Source of the DNA: Psettodes erumei
Lineage: Eukaryota; Chordata; Actinopteri; Pleuronectiformes; Psettodidae
DNA length: 64,000 nt
Assembly (NCBI GenBank): GCA_016785225.1
Contig: JAFBJZ010000601.1
Location: forward strand, 1,674,001 to 1,738,000
Reading direction: 5' to 3'
A model generated the notes under the pieces. It was not told the origin of the DNA. It did no database searches and was given only the letters and a program-made list of their open reading frames with translations. Below, piece after piece: positions 54,901-64,000 of this stretch; positions within the stretch are counted from its first letter, which is position 1; every line of letters begins with the position of its first letter. Both the position numbers and the translations under genes were made by a program.

Positions 54901-57900
54901 TTAAACAACTTTAAAACACACAGGGGCCATACAGTATCTTGTCCTAAAAGGCCTTGAAGAAGCTCCCAGACCCCTGGCTGCTGCTGAAAGCAAAATGCTT
55001 TATGCTCTGGCTTCCACAGAACATTTAACATCATGTCTGGAAAATTGTTTTAGCTGATCCCAAGTGCAGCAGAGACATGCTCGTTTGTGCCCTGAAGCCT
55101 GCACCTCTAACCGAATCCCACAGAGAGGTAGGGAAGTGACACCCTGCAACACTGCAACACCCTGAGTTAATCAGCACTGCCTGCATCCCAGATTGCTGCG
55201 TTTATGGTGCCTCTGCTGAATGTTGCCATTTCATGTTTTCATAGTTTGTACTGTATAGTAGAGCCACTTAGGGTGGGGGTGGATTCTCCTTTGACTTGAA
55301 CTGCTCCCCCACAGCGACCTATGACCTTGAATTAGTAAGGGTCTCAAGAGAAGCCCATCATTAGCTCATTGCAAGAGATTGATGGCTGCTGTTGTGGTTA
55401 CCATTTTGCATACATACTGCCCATACATGCCATAGTGGCTGATCCTCAGTGATCGCCTGGACCAAATTCAGCACAAACTGTTTGTAAATGTTGCATCAGT
55501 AGAGCCTCATCTGTACTCATTAGTTGAGAAATCACTTTAAAGGCAGACATCACGCTTTCTTTTAGTGGTTTCATTTCAAGTCAGCAAGTCAAACGTTTTT
55601 CCTCTGTGGCTTAACAAACTGGACTGAGTTACTCTCTTGACTCAGAGCAGCATTAAGCATGCAGTTACTGCACCTTTATTACTACTCTTGCTGTCACTGC
55701 AGCTGCTACATCTGTTACTTCTTTAGTATGTAACAGTGTAATTCTGTTTTTTTTCTTGTTCTGCTGTGCAAAAGATCTTCAGTCTTTATTACATTAAAAC
55801 TTCCTTTGGTGGAAAATAAGTTTGCCTCTTTGTTCTCCCGACCAATCTGCTGGTGGAAAAGCAGGAAACTCAGAAGCAAACACCTTATTTTAGAACTAAG
55901 TGTAATTGTTTGGCCCAGGAAATGATCAATTTGATCGATCCGCTGCCAAAACCAGAAACTTGAGAGCTGAGCTTGAAAGTGGTCATCACTGCAGAGGTGC
56001 TCAACAGAGACTTTTTTGGAACAGACTGCTGGGATGATGTCAATGCCAAGGCCATCACCCTGGAAAATGAATTCAGTCTTTGGTTTAAATCTGTGTTGCT
56101 GCAGAAGCTGAGTCAAGTCAATTCAAGCAAATATTCCTAATTATTGGTACAAAACAGATCAAGACTCTACACCTAACAAGTGGAAAGTTTCATGACTCGA
56201 GACTTCACTGTCAATTAAACAGACATTTAAATTAAGACTAGTTGACTAGTCTGGACTGGATCACAGCATCTGCCAGATAATACTTTTAAGCTGGTTTGCA
56301 GAGCAGCAGGGCCAGTACCTGCAGCCTTTCCTTGCAGGATCACGTCCTCATGCCTGTGCTGACTGAGTGGTTATATTGCAATTTATTCAGGGCTAATAAA
56401 TTCTTATTTTCATTTTTTTTTGTTTTATATCATGGTAGCAACTGAACTCACCCACAGGGACAAAAAATTTAGGTCCCACAGCAAGAGACTGCTTAGGGTA
56501 AAGGGTAAGGGAGATAGTAAAATAAGTGTGGAAAGTTAAAATAGTAAAAAAAAAAAAAAAAAAAAGAGCAAAAAAATCTCTTTCTGAACACTGACCAGAG
56601 TAACCCCAGCCTACAGCTCCCATCCATCACCATGGACAACAACCAATTAGCACATTCCTCTTCCCTCTTTTTCTCATCCTTGGCGAACCCCTCAATAATT
56701 CTGGCTAATTCATCAAGAAACTGAACGCATCCAAGATGCCATCTCTGTAGGTGTGTGTGTGTGTGCGTCTGCTCACGAGGAAATGAAGGAATTTTGATTG
56801 TGGAGTGATTTTATTTTTCTATGGGGCACGGTGGAAACACAGGCCATTGCTCATGTTCCCACAGTCTAATTTACAGTTACCCAGTGATGTGGATCAAACC
56901 CATGACTGTGACCTGTCTGAATGGGTCAACGCGCACCAAACAACCCTCCTTTACAGATATCCTACAGATCTGGGTTGAACACAAGTTGGAGAAAGCGAGT
57001 GTGTTTTTGGACAGAAGGAAAGAAGGCTTAAACTCATAGTATCTTTATCTAGTAATGACATATGTGGAGTAATACTATAGTCTGGAGTCTCTGCTAAAGG
57101 TGACAACCAGTTATAAACCTTTGACAGCTGTCTCATATGAATGGGTACATATAAATCCATATAGAAGCTGCTAAATCTGGCAAATGTGCAAAACTGTTTC
57201 TTTCGGGGGAAACAACAAAAGCATATCAGTCATGCAGGGGCTCCAGTGTGAACATCTATCAACAAAACCCATTAAAGTTCTTTGTTAATCTTGGAAAAAA
57301 CAATTTGGTGAGGTAAAACACTATTGTTACCACAGAGACTCCTGGTGACACTTTTATCATACCAAAACTGAGACGTGTCACTCGTGTTAAATCCAGTTTA
57401 GGCGCAGGCTCAGGAAAAAAAAAAGGGGTCCTGATTTTGGAAATTTTTCCATTTTTCTGATTTGTTTGTAGGAAGGAATGACCTCCCAACAAACCATACA
57501 CGGATTAAGAAAGCAAGGCCATAAAATGTGTTGTTGATCAATTCATACCAACAACAATCAAAGGTTTATCCCTGCCGTGGGCTATCAGTCTCACAGCCAG
57601 CCAGTTAGCCCTGTGGTCAGCTGTATTCTCTTCCTGAGGCCACCCACAGCGCTGCAGCCTGGCCGGCACTAGTCTGAGGAGGGTGGGATCACACCATCTG
57701 ACCTTCTACCTCTGTGGATTACACAGAGATCCCCTCTCACGCTGTCACAGCTTCGCTTCTGACACACACACACGGACATACCAGCAGAGATATAATAAAC
57801 ACACTTGCTCTTATGCTTACGTTCAAGGAAGTATTTTAAGAGGCTAATTATTAATTATTAAAGTTAATCATCACCTATGATAAGACTTCTAAGAATATGT

Positions 57901-60900
57901 TCTGTCTCAGCAGTCTGTGCAGTTTATCTTGTTGATGAGTGACTGAGCTGTTTTCTTTTTTTTTTTCTTTTTTTTCAGTAGTTGATATGTGGTGGAAAAC
58001 TTTGAAATGAAGCCAGGGGTGGCTCTTTGAATGTGTGTGTGTGTGTATTCACAAGCGCGTGCATGTATATGCGTTTGTCAGCCCATGAGTAATGGTTTTT
58101 TGGCCAGATGACTGTAATGCAACATGGATACCTGAGCCAGACTTTTCCACAGCGAAGCCCAGGGGATCACATGTCCCTCCGGTCTCTGTGGTATGCACCG
58201 GCAGATAGATCTGCCAGAGAGAGGGGCCCGGGTGAAAATGGTCCGGGACAAAAACAAGCTTCTGAACATATCGCTGCAACTGAAATAGCCCCACTACCAG
58301 CCGTCTTTCTCAGAATTCCCTGCGGGGCCGGCGGCAGCGATTTAGATACTTCTTTCATAGTCTCAGTCCTGCCTGACTGCCAGTCTTATGCTGAGTTTGT
58401 TTCAGTCCTGCAATTACTAGCCTCTTCAACTTTCCGCTGCTGTTTAAGCTCAGCTCACAGCTGTCAAACTTTGTTCATATATATAGGTATATAAATGCTA
58501 TAATTTTGATTCAGACATGTCACTCTGTGTTGGAAAGCCGTGCTGTGGATTTGCACCATTGAGGATGTTTGTTTTCATGTGACAAAAATATTATACTTCT
58601 CTTCTATAGAACTTGAAACAGTGATATACTGTATGCGTTTTGTTGTTCTCACTCTTTTTTTCTTCTTCTTCTCTCCAGGACTCCATGGATGAAGCCTGTG
58701 CTGAGGGAATTGGTGATGAACACTACCGCTTAGAAGGTAGGCCCCCTGCTCTTCATCATCATCATAAACAAGGGCCATGCCAGCTCATTTGCTCCTTATT
58801 AGTTTGAATGAAAACCTGCACAAAAAAGTGTTCGCAAACTGCTTTCCAGGAACTTGTGTGGTTCTTTCTTTCCCCCCGGCTCCACACCCTCTAAGCTGCA
58901 ACAATGTGCTGATGAGGTCCCCTTTACCTTCCCTCTCGCCTACTCACCTCCCGCCTCCTCCTCCATCCCCCCAGCAGTGCTCTGCAAAGTGCCTCCACTC
59001 CTCCATGTTTTTTCCCTGATGTGATGTGATCCTGGATTAAGAGCTCTGGGAGGGGAAAGTCTCTCCCTCCCATTTAAAGACAGGATTGGATGTGAGGTGC
59101 AGGATGAAATGTACTGCTGGAATGAGACCAACCCAGATTTCGGAAGTGTGGCGGAGACTTTTATTTCATTTCTGCTTCACTGGATAATGAACAAAGTGGA
59201 GCGACAGGACAACATGACTTGATAAATGGAGTTTGAAATGACGTTAAGTCATCAGGCTTCTCCCAAGTCTGGTCGGAGCTTGTCCTCCCTTCAAGACAGA
59301 TGTTGCAAATTAGAGTATCCTGTCCTTTCTCCTTGATAAATAGGCATGGAAACAGTTCAGTTTTAATTTGGAAAAATAAATTTTCCTCAGGCACAAGACC
59401 CAAATATCGTCCACTGTGGAGGATTTATGACATCCCCTGTATGAACTACATTTAGTGGAGTGATTGCATCCATTGTCCATACATCTAACAAGGTGGATCT
59501 AGTAGAAATGAGATGGAAATCAGAGAGAACAGAGACGATACGACAACCCATGCACATGAAAGCCTGGTTTCCTCTGGGTTTAAGGAAGTGCTTCCAAAAA
59601 AGGTTTTGTGGGGATTAAAAAAAGAACTTGCTGGCAAAAATTGCAGCGGTGGGAAGAAGGACCCAGTGATGAAAGTGCCTGCAGGAGATATAACATCAGT
59701 ACTGCAAGCATGCAAGAAGAACAGCCTAGATGGACTTTTTTTTATTAAGTTCCATATCCTTTTGTTAACAAGCGAAGAGTTTCTTGACGATGCTGTTGCT
59801 CGGAAGCACCTTGCTTCAGATTTCATTGTTCCTGTTGACGTGGTGGCGACCAAACACACTAAATGAGGCCGTTTGAATATAGATTACCCTGAATCTGAGT
59901 AGCTGAGCTTCAGTTGGAGCATTGTAAGGGAGAGAAAATATTACTTTCACCACCAAGGCCGTCTTAACCTGCCCATCTTCAAATCACCTTGGTACCCAGT
60001 GGGCTTTCCAAATGTATGGGGAGGGGGGGCTCAGTTACGCGTAATACAGTAGCTTAAACTGGGTGTGATTGCTCACAGTGTGTGGCAGCCTTCCCAGCCT
60101 GTCACAGAAGATGTGTGTTTGTGTGCGTGGACGAGTGGACGCGTGCACGTGTGTGTAGCAGGGCTGCTGGAACAGGCTTGGCATGAATGGTGCCAGCCTG
60201 GGCTGCCCTCGTCTTGGCCCTCAGATCTGATGTGCAGCCAATCCCCTGGCGGCAGCTTCTCTCATAAAGAGCCGGCTTATGTCTGTAGTGGTGGTGGCGG
60301 AGGCTGGGGGTGGGTGGGGGCGGGGTTCATGGGGGGTAGCAGATTACTGTTACTCCTCCCGGCATTTCATTAGCTGCGAGATAAGCATCTCACCACCATA
60401 TTGAGGCTGCTACGGAACAGATTTGCCCCTGCACACAATGTTCCCTTTGAGCACCTCAGATGATCAAACAGCGGGACCCCAAATGCTGCTCCTCTCCAAA
60501 AAGTTGGTGAAAGCTCCCCGGGATGGTGCCTTTCATTTCTGGCATTTTCCCCTACCCAGGGATGAGACAGGTCTGCTTTGATCTGCTTTGGATCAGGAGG
60601 AAAGAAATTGGGCTGTTGTGTCGGCTCGGTTGGCGAGCAAACAAACAGTGTTTCAGATTTGACTCGGCTTAATTAATTAGTGATTCTGTTTTACAGCCGG
60701 TCTGATCCTCTTCCAGAAGGTTTGAGAATGGAACTTCAAAGTGTGGCGGGAGGAGAGAGGAGCAGGGGTGGGGGGGAGACAGAGGTGTGGTCTGCGCCAG
60801 TTTTATGGGTGTGATCGCAGCCTACAGGACCGCGATTGGATGGAGGGCGGGTGTTTGCTTTATGCAAAGCGGAGGTGAGACATACAGGGGCTGTCAGAAG

Positions 60901-63055
60901 CTTCAGAGAAAAATGTGCAGGAACACATCTATGAAGCTGAAGCAAGGATGCGTCTGGCTAGCCTTAACTCACAGAGGCTCGCAAAGGAGCCGACGTGTAC
61001 ACCTCCCGTGTCTCAGTTACATGTTGTGAGTGTCTGTGGTCTCATGTGTCAAACAAATGCTGGATGTCAAAGCAGAGGAGGATATCCGGTAGCTTTTGAT
61101 CTGGGCGAACATCCAGCACTGAAGCTCAAACATGCAACCAGACGGTGACAGTCGGGTTATTTTTGTCCATACGGTGCGCTCCAGAAATACACCACTATTA
61201 ACTTTGACCTCAGACATTACCATAATGTTGAATCAACACCCACAGTTACACAGTTGTTAAGCTTTGAGTCAGCATAGGCTACACATATTTCTTAATTTCA
61301 TTATTGCAATGGATTGTAACCTGTCACAACTTCCCACTGTGCAACTTGTGCTTACTGTTTTATAACAAAGCAGGGTTGTGGTCTTTTCTTGACTCGTTGA
61401 ATTAGTGTGAAAGGAGAATAAAGGCGTGATAACTTAGCTCACCAGGACATCATCAGTTTGAACCTTGTCTGGGAAAACCTCTGTGGTATAGGAAATGTTC
61501 TACAGGTGGCTCTGGCCATCAGTTTCACTGGTAAAGTGCATTTGACAGATTAGTGCTCCCTCTGGCCTGTCTTCCTGTATGCTATGTCTGGATGGTAATG
61601 TAATGAATATCATGCTGTAAAATGATGAGCTCTGCTGCACTGAGGTGGGGACTCAGGGGCCTCCTATAGGCCTTTGATGTGCACATGCAGTTTTAGTTCC
61701 ACCATTCCTGTTCGAAGGACTCTGAATATGCTGTCATGTTTTAGGCTTATGTTATATCATCCAGTTTCATGTTTGACATCCCTCCTTAGTGTGAACCCGC
61801 TGGGATGTATACACTGCAGCTAGGTGTTTAAAAACCATACGTGTGGCTGTTTGAGGAGCGTTTACCACTGGAGACTCAGCGCTGTCACACACTCAACATT
61901 TTTGTGCCATTATGTTTTCAACTTGTGTATCCGTCCCATTCTCGTAAACGGCATATCTCAGGAACATCAAATTTCAAATTTGGCAGAAATGTTCAAGTGG
62001 ACTCCAGGATGAACCGATGAGATTTTGGTGGTCGAAGGTCAGGGTCACTGTGACCTCACAAAGCATATTTTTGCCCATAACTGAAGAACAAAAATACATT
62101 ATGTTTTAATCTTGTCGTCACTACATATATTATACAAAGCACCTTAAGTTGTATTAAAAGAAACAATTATATTCTTGTATTTTGCTGACTCCTGTGACTT
62201 GATTACACACACTGGAGTATCTGCTCTGATTTCTCTGTTTTAGACGTGAGAATTGAAAGAGCACCTTTTGACTGTGAGCCAAACTGTGCTTTGATTTTCT
62301 GCCACCTTTGAATATTATCACGCATACTGTAAATACGTGTCAACATGTACAACTCTGATTTGCAGGTTACAACATTCAAAGTTGCTGATACCGTGTGTGC
62401 ATTACACCGAGCACAACACAGCCTGTACTTCCTTTTGAATATCTTACCCTGCTAATGAATATGTTAATGATATAAAGATACAATTCAGGGGGAAAAAAAA
62501 CAGCGAGGAGTTTGGCTGTGTACATTTATTTCCAACCAGCAGCTCTTGAATGTGTGACAAAACTTAATTGTGGCTGCCAAGCTCGGAAGTAGAAGCTTAC
62601 AAAGAACACTCGAAGGCGAAGGCGTATCCTCAGGTTCTGACTGCACCCAACGTTTCCATCCTCAGGCTCTCTCTTTTATCTTTGTGTGTCTGTGTGTGTC
62701 TCTGTGCGTGTGTCGCTGCAGTGGCTCTACCCCCGGAGAAGACAGACAGCTGCTGTGTGGAGGAGAAGATGCAGGAGAGGGACAGCCAATCTCCCGCAGG
62801 GCCACAGAAACAGCTCCAGTTTGAAGTGAGTGTCAACACTGAACAGGACGTTTATTACTTCCCCTCGGGATGGAACTAGGGCAGTGGCAGGACACACACA
62901 AATACACACTTGTATTCACGCTGCATGGCGACGCCGAGTTCATCACTTTGCTGTTTCAGGAGTTGGAGTGCGCTGTGTCTGTGGAAGAGGATAACAGGCA
63001 GGAGTGGACCTTCACCCTCTATGACTTTGACAACAACGGCAAAGTAACCAGAGAG
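40771..63055 (+). CDS. nkd1: naked cuticle homologue 1 (Nkd1), 5' part of gene, six coding exons, 3' end outside window
   Basis: Six exons join in frame to 152 codons (25+33+140+58+104+96 nt). NKD proteins are cytoplasmic or membrane-tethered antagonists that bind the PDZ region of Dishevelled through their EF-hand (EFX) region and dampen canonical Wnt signalling. Seen here: MGKLHSK at residues 1-7, an N-myristoylation-type start (Gly2, Ser6); RESPEGDSFVVNA at about 15-27, the conserved N-terminal block; RLEVALPPEKTD across exons 4-5; and VSVEEDNRQEWTFTLYDFDN with NGKVTRE in exon 6, the EFX helix and most of the calcium-type loop. VALPPEKTD matches vertebrate NKD1 better than NKD2, from memory of the families. 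Full-length vertebrate NKD1 is roughly 450-470 residues, so about one third is present. The C-terminal His-rich tail lies beyond the window. The start was chosen for its family match and strong Kozak context (G at -3, G at +4). Confidence 0.93.
40906..40938 (+). CDS. nkd1: nkd1 coding exon 2 (micro-exon, 33 nt)
   Basis: The acceptor is tttcaag|cc and the donor is gaag|gtgagc. It completes codon 9 and encodes AAICKPRESPE plus one base, entering and leaving in phase 1. Its length is a multiple of three, so skipping it would keep the frame but remove the basic CKPRE segment. Introns 1 (110 bp) and 2 (227 bp) are short. Confidence 0.92.
40957..40980. repeat. TC microsatellite in nkd1 intron 2
   Basis: A run of TC dinucleotides 18 bp after the exon 2 donor. 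Intron 2 is only 227 bp, so length variation here changes it appreciably. Confidence 0.85.
41166..41305 (+). CDS. nkd1: nkd1 coding exon 3
   Basis: The acceptor is ttccag|gc and the donor is acgcgg|gtgagt. It encodes the rest of Gly, then DSFVVNACLARKGIDDWLVK, then a Cys/His-containing stretch with cysteines at about residues 47, 57 and 63 and HH after the second, ending LTTR in phase 0. DSF..A..ARKGI..W matches the conserved NKD N-terminal block. The Cys/His segment is not recognisable in human NKD1 as I recall it. Several other long open frames here are CpG-driven shadows of this exon. Confidence 0.92.
46232..46670 (-). promoter_or_regulatory. two CTTTGATC TCF/LEF-type sites in nkd1 intron 3
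   Basis: GATCAAAG occurs at 46232-46239 and 46663-46670, both read as CTTTGATC on the minus strand. Flanks are less than optimal (T and A after the core). They lie about 5 kb inside the long first large intron, where intronic enhancers are common. Confidence 0.2.
47594..47603 (+). promoter_or_regulatory. candidate CArG box (SRF site) in intron 3
   Basis: CCTAATATGG fits CC(A/T)6GG exactly and is directly preceded by a forkhead-type GTTTGTTTAC (47584-47593). It lies in a unique-looking block. Function is inferred. Confidence 0.25.
48256..48274. repeat. short GT microsatellite in intron 3
   Basis: A perfect GT run of nine to ten units. Confidence 0.85.
48854..48909. repeat. long TG microsatellite in intron 3
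   Basis: 28 uninterrupted GT/TG units, followed by an imperfect tail to about 48930. The long open frames predicted here on both strands are pure repeat translation. Confidence 0.95.
52181..52188. promoter_or_regulatory. candidate E-box TCACGTGA in intron 3
   Basis: A perfect palindrome of the USF/MITF/TFE type, within a motif-dense unique block at about 52090-52420. Confidence 0.2.
56546..56565. repeat. poly-A run in intron 3
   Basis: About 20 A residues. No adjacent LINE or SINE body is recognisable, though it may mark a retrotransposed tail. Confidence 0.8.
58679..58736 (+). CDS. nkd1: nkd1 coding exon 4
   Basis: The acceptor is ctctccag|gac after a strong pyrimidine tract from about 58650. 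The donor is gaag|gtagg. It encodes DSMDEACAEGIGDEHYRLE plus one base (phase 0 to phase 1). It is acidic and ends in YRLE, which joins to VALPP of the next exon exactly as in vertebrate NKD1. At 58 nt it is not a multiple of three. The junction with exon 5 is what fixes both splice sites. Confidence 0.9.
60575..60583 (+). promoter_or_regulatory. TCF/LEF consensus site in nkd1 intron 4
   Basis: GCTTTGATC is an exact consensus match. A near-copy, GCTTTGGATC, follows immediately. It lies in unique-looking, moderately GC-rich intron sequence. Confidence 0.2.
61936..62100 (+). repeat. degenerate common fish interspersed repeat in intron 4
   Basis: Carries ttctcgtaaacggcatatct, caggaacatcaaatttcaaa, gtggactccaggatgaac, gattttggtggtcgaagg, tcactgtgacctcacaaagc and cccataactgaagaac, in the order seen in an abundant percomorph repeat. 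Confidence 0.55.
62722..62825 (+). CDS. nkd1: nkd1 coding exon 5
   Basis: The acceptor is cgctgcag|tg, preceded by a TG/TC-rich tract. The donor is tttgaa|gtgagt. It encodes VALPPEKTDSCCVEEKM, then QERDSQSPAGPQKQLQFE, in phase 1 to phase 0 (104 nt). VALPPEKTD and the GPQKQLQFE stretch line up with the NKD1 segment just before the EFX domain. Exons 4 and 5 together are 162 nt, so joint skipping would keep frame. Confidence 0.93.
62960..63055 (+). CDS. nkd1: nkd1 coding exon 6, EF-hand (EFX) exon
   Basis: The acceptor is ctgtttcag|gag and the donor is agagag|gtaata; the 96 nt are in phase 0. It encodes ELECAVSVEEDNRQEWTFTL and then YDFDNNGKVTRE. The EF loop reads D-F-D-N-N-G-K-V-T-R-E, so the calcium-type ligands at positions 1, 3 and 5 and the invariant Gly at 6 are present. 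Loop position 12 must come from exon 7, which is not in the window. This domain is the known Dishevelled-binding part of NKD, where a zinc-dependent interaction has been reported for the fly protein. Confidence 0.95.
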
Positions 63056-64000
63056 GTAATAATCATCTGCTCTTGAAGGGTTTGAATCTGGAGAAGTGAA
63101 TGAACAAGTGAATTAACGCAAAGCAGCTGATGAAGTCAAAACATCTGCCACAGTACCATTTCTCACTTGTTAAGTAATTCAGCCTCTTTCATTAGTTTGC
63201 ATTTTGTCAGTTTCCTGGACTTTAAGCACATTCACACAAACAAAACCATATGAAAGAAACATTTTTGAATCCACATATTGAAAGCGACTGCCACAAACAA
63301 AAGTCACTGGTCAGCGCCATCCTTCGCCGTCTTTGCCTGGAAACAAATCAATAACTTCCCTGTTAACTTTTTCTGGTATTGCCACACCCAAAAAGAAAGT
63401 GAGGGTAGAACTTAAAAGCCTCTAACCCGATCCCACTCCTAAGAACCAAATCCAGCACTGGCTGTGTGTGCCCGCTCCTGCGAGGTACCTTGTGGCTTGC
63501 GTCTGCCTGGTACAGATCTGAGAGAACATCCAGAAAGGCCCGTGTTTTTTGAGAACAACTTGAATCAGTGCAAAGAGACTGGAGCTGTCCTCTGTGCGGT
63601 TGGCTGTGCAGTTTTTTTGGCATTGCCTGTGGCTCCACGGCTCATGAGACGACAGGCGGCGGCTTGGAGGAGGAAAGAAAAGCTTTCTTCTCTTAACTAT
63701 TTTTTTTCCTTTTTTACCCCTTCGTACAAATAAAAAAAGAGAAGAAAAATGATACAAAAAGCTTTTATTTTATTGCTTTTCTTTTTTCTTCTCTTTTTAT
63801 TTTTCGTACAGTTCGTCTGTATCTGAAAACAGTATGTGGAGTCGGTCCCTCTGGAATTCATAATAGTCCTTTTTGTTGTGAGTGAAAATCATGCTAGTGG
63901 CGTCTTAGTGTGGCACAGGCTCGATTCTCCGCAGCTTTGTCAGATGAGCGCTCACATTGAAGCTGAGCAAAGTAAAAATAAGAGTTGAGATTTGATGTAA
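63056..64000 (+). other. nkd1: start of nkd1 intron 6, runs off the window
   Basis: Begins gtaata. I find no acceptor followed by the expected continuation of the EF-hand (a D-[IM]-x-S-L-x-H-T type segment), so exon 7 must lie beyond 64000. The stretch ends in T-rich sequence (63690-63800) with no recognised feature. Confidence 0.7.

Larger units (their letters stand above)
41306..58678 (+). other. nkd1: nkd1 intron 3 (17.4 kb)
   Basis: Bounded by gtgagt and a pyrimidine tract ending ctctccag. No coding exon is recognisable inside. It holds poly-T tracts (44981-44998, 45484-45499), a long TG microsatellite (48854-48909), a poly-A tract (56546-56565), a poly-T tract (57957-57974), and unique-looking blocks at about 47230-47620 and 52090-52420 that may be regulatory. 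The 181-codon minus frame at 45061-45606 depends on low-complexity sequence and is not a gene. Confidence 0.8.
58737..62721 (+). other. nkd1: nkd1 intron 4 (4.0 kb)
   Basis: Bounded by gtaggc and cgctgcag. It contains a degenerate interspersed repeat at about 61936-62100, a TCF-type site at 60575, and an unexplained 117-codon open frame at 59513-59866. No extra nkd1 exon is recognisable. Confidence 0.8.

Noticed and set aside
62568..62879. Reading nkd1 exon 5 as part of a 103-codon continuous frame
   Set aside because: The frame runs through the pyrimidine tract and past the donor; NKD1 similarity is confined to 62722-62825, bounded by consensus splice sites.
63464..63733. 89-codon plus-strand frame in intron 6, tested as nkd1 exon 7
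   Set aside because: It lacks the expected EF-hand continuation after TRE and any matching acceptor.

Overview
This is vertebrate nuclear DNA, most likely from a percomorph teleost fish. Three things point there: a split gene with GT-AG introns, CA/TG, CT and TTTA microsatellites, and degenerate interspersed repeats of kinds common in fish genomes (RTE-like copies with ATCC/GGAT tails, L2/Rex1-like 3' ends, a tRNA-derived SINE, and an unclassified family built around repeated 'gctaacat'/'ttagcatg' words). No bacterial-type operon, CRISPR array or viral gene is visible.

The only protein-coding gene I can support is the 5' part of a naked cuticle homologue, read as nkd1, on the + strand. Six coding exons lie at 40771-40795, 40906-40938, 41166-41305, 58679-58736, 62722-62825 and 62960-63055. 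They join in frame to 152 codons with consensus splice sites. They cover the myristoylation-type N-terminus (MGKLHSK), the EGDSF conserved block, the RLEVALPPEKTD block typical of NKD1 rather than NKD2, and the first 11 residues of the single EF-hand loop. The rest of the gene lies beyond position 64000.

Layout: 1-40.5 kb is a gene desert with no recognisable exon, holding scattered old repeats and several non-repetitive stretches that look like candidate regulatory elements. 40.5-41.9 kb is a CpG-richer promoter and first-exon region. 41.3-58.7 kb is the 17.4-kb intron 3, with candidate regulatory blocks near 46.2-47.6 kb and 52.1-52.4 kb. 58.7-63.1 kb holds exons 4-6, and 63.1-64 kb is the start of intron 6.

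NKD proteins bind Dishevelled and dampen Wnt/beta-catenin signalling, and NKD1 is itself a known Wnt target. A perfect TCF/LEF consensus lies 171 bp upstream of the start codon, and the octamer CTTTGATC occurs seven times in the window (about 2-3 expected by chance), including a close pair at 27.2-27.3 kb. This feedback wiring is the most interesting testable signal here. I see no evidence of a wholly new biological system.
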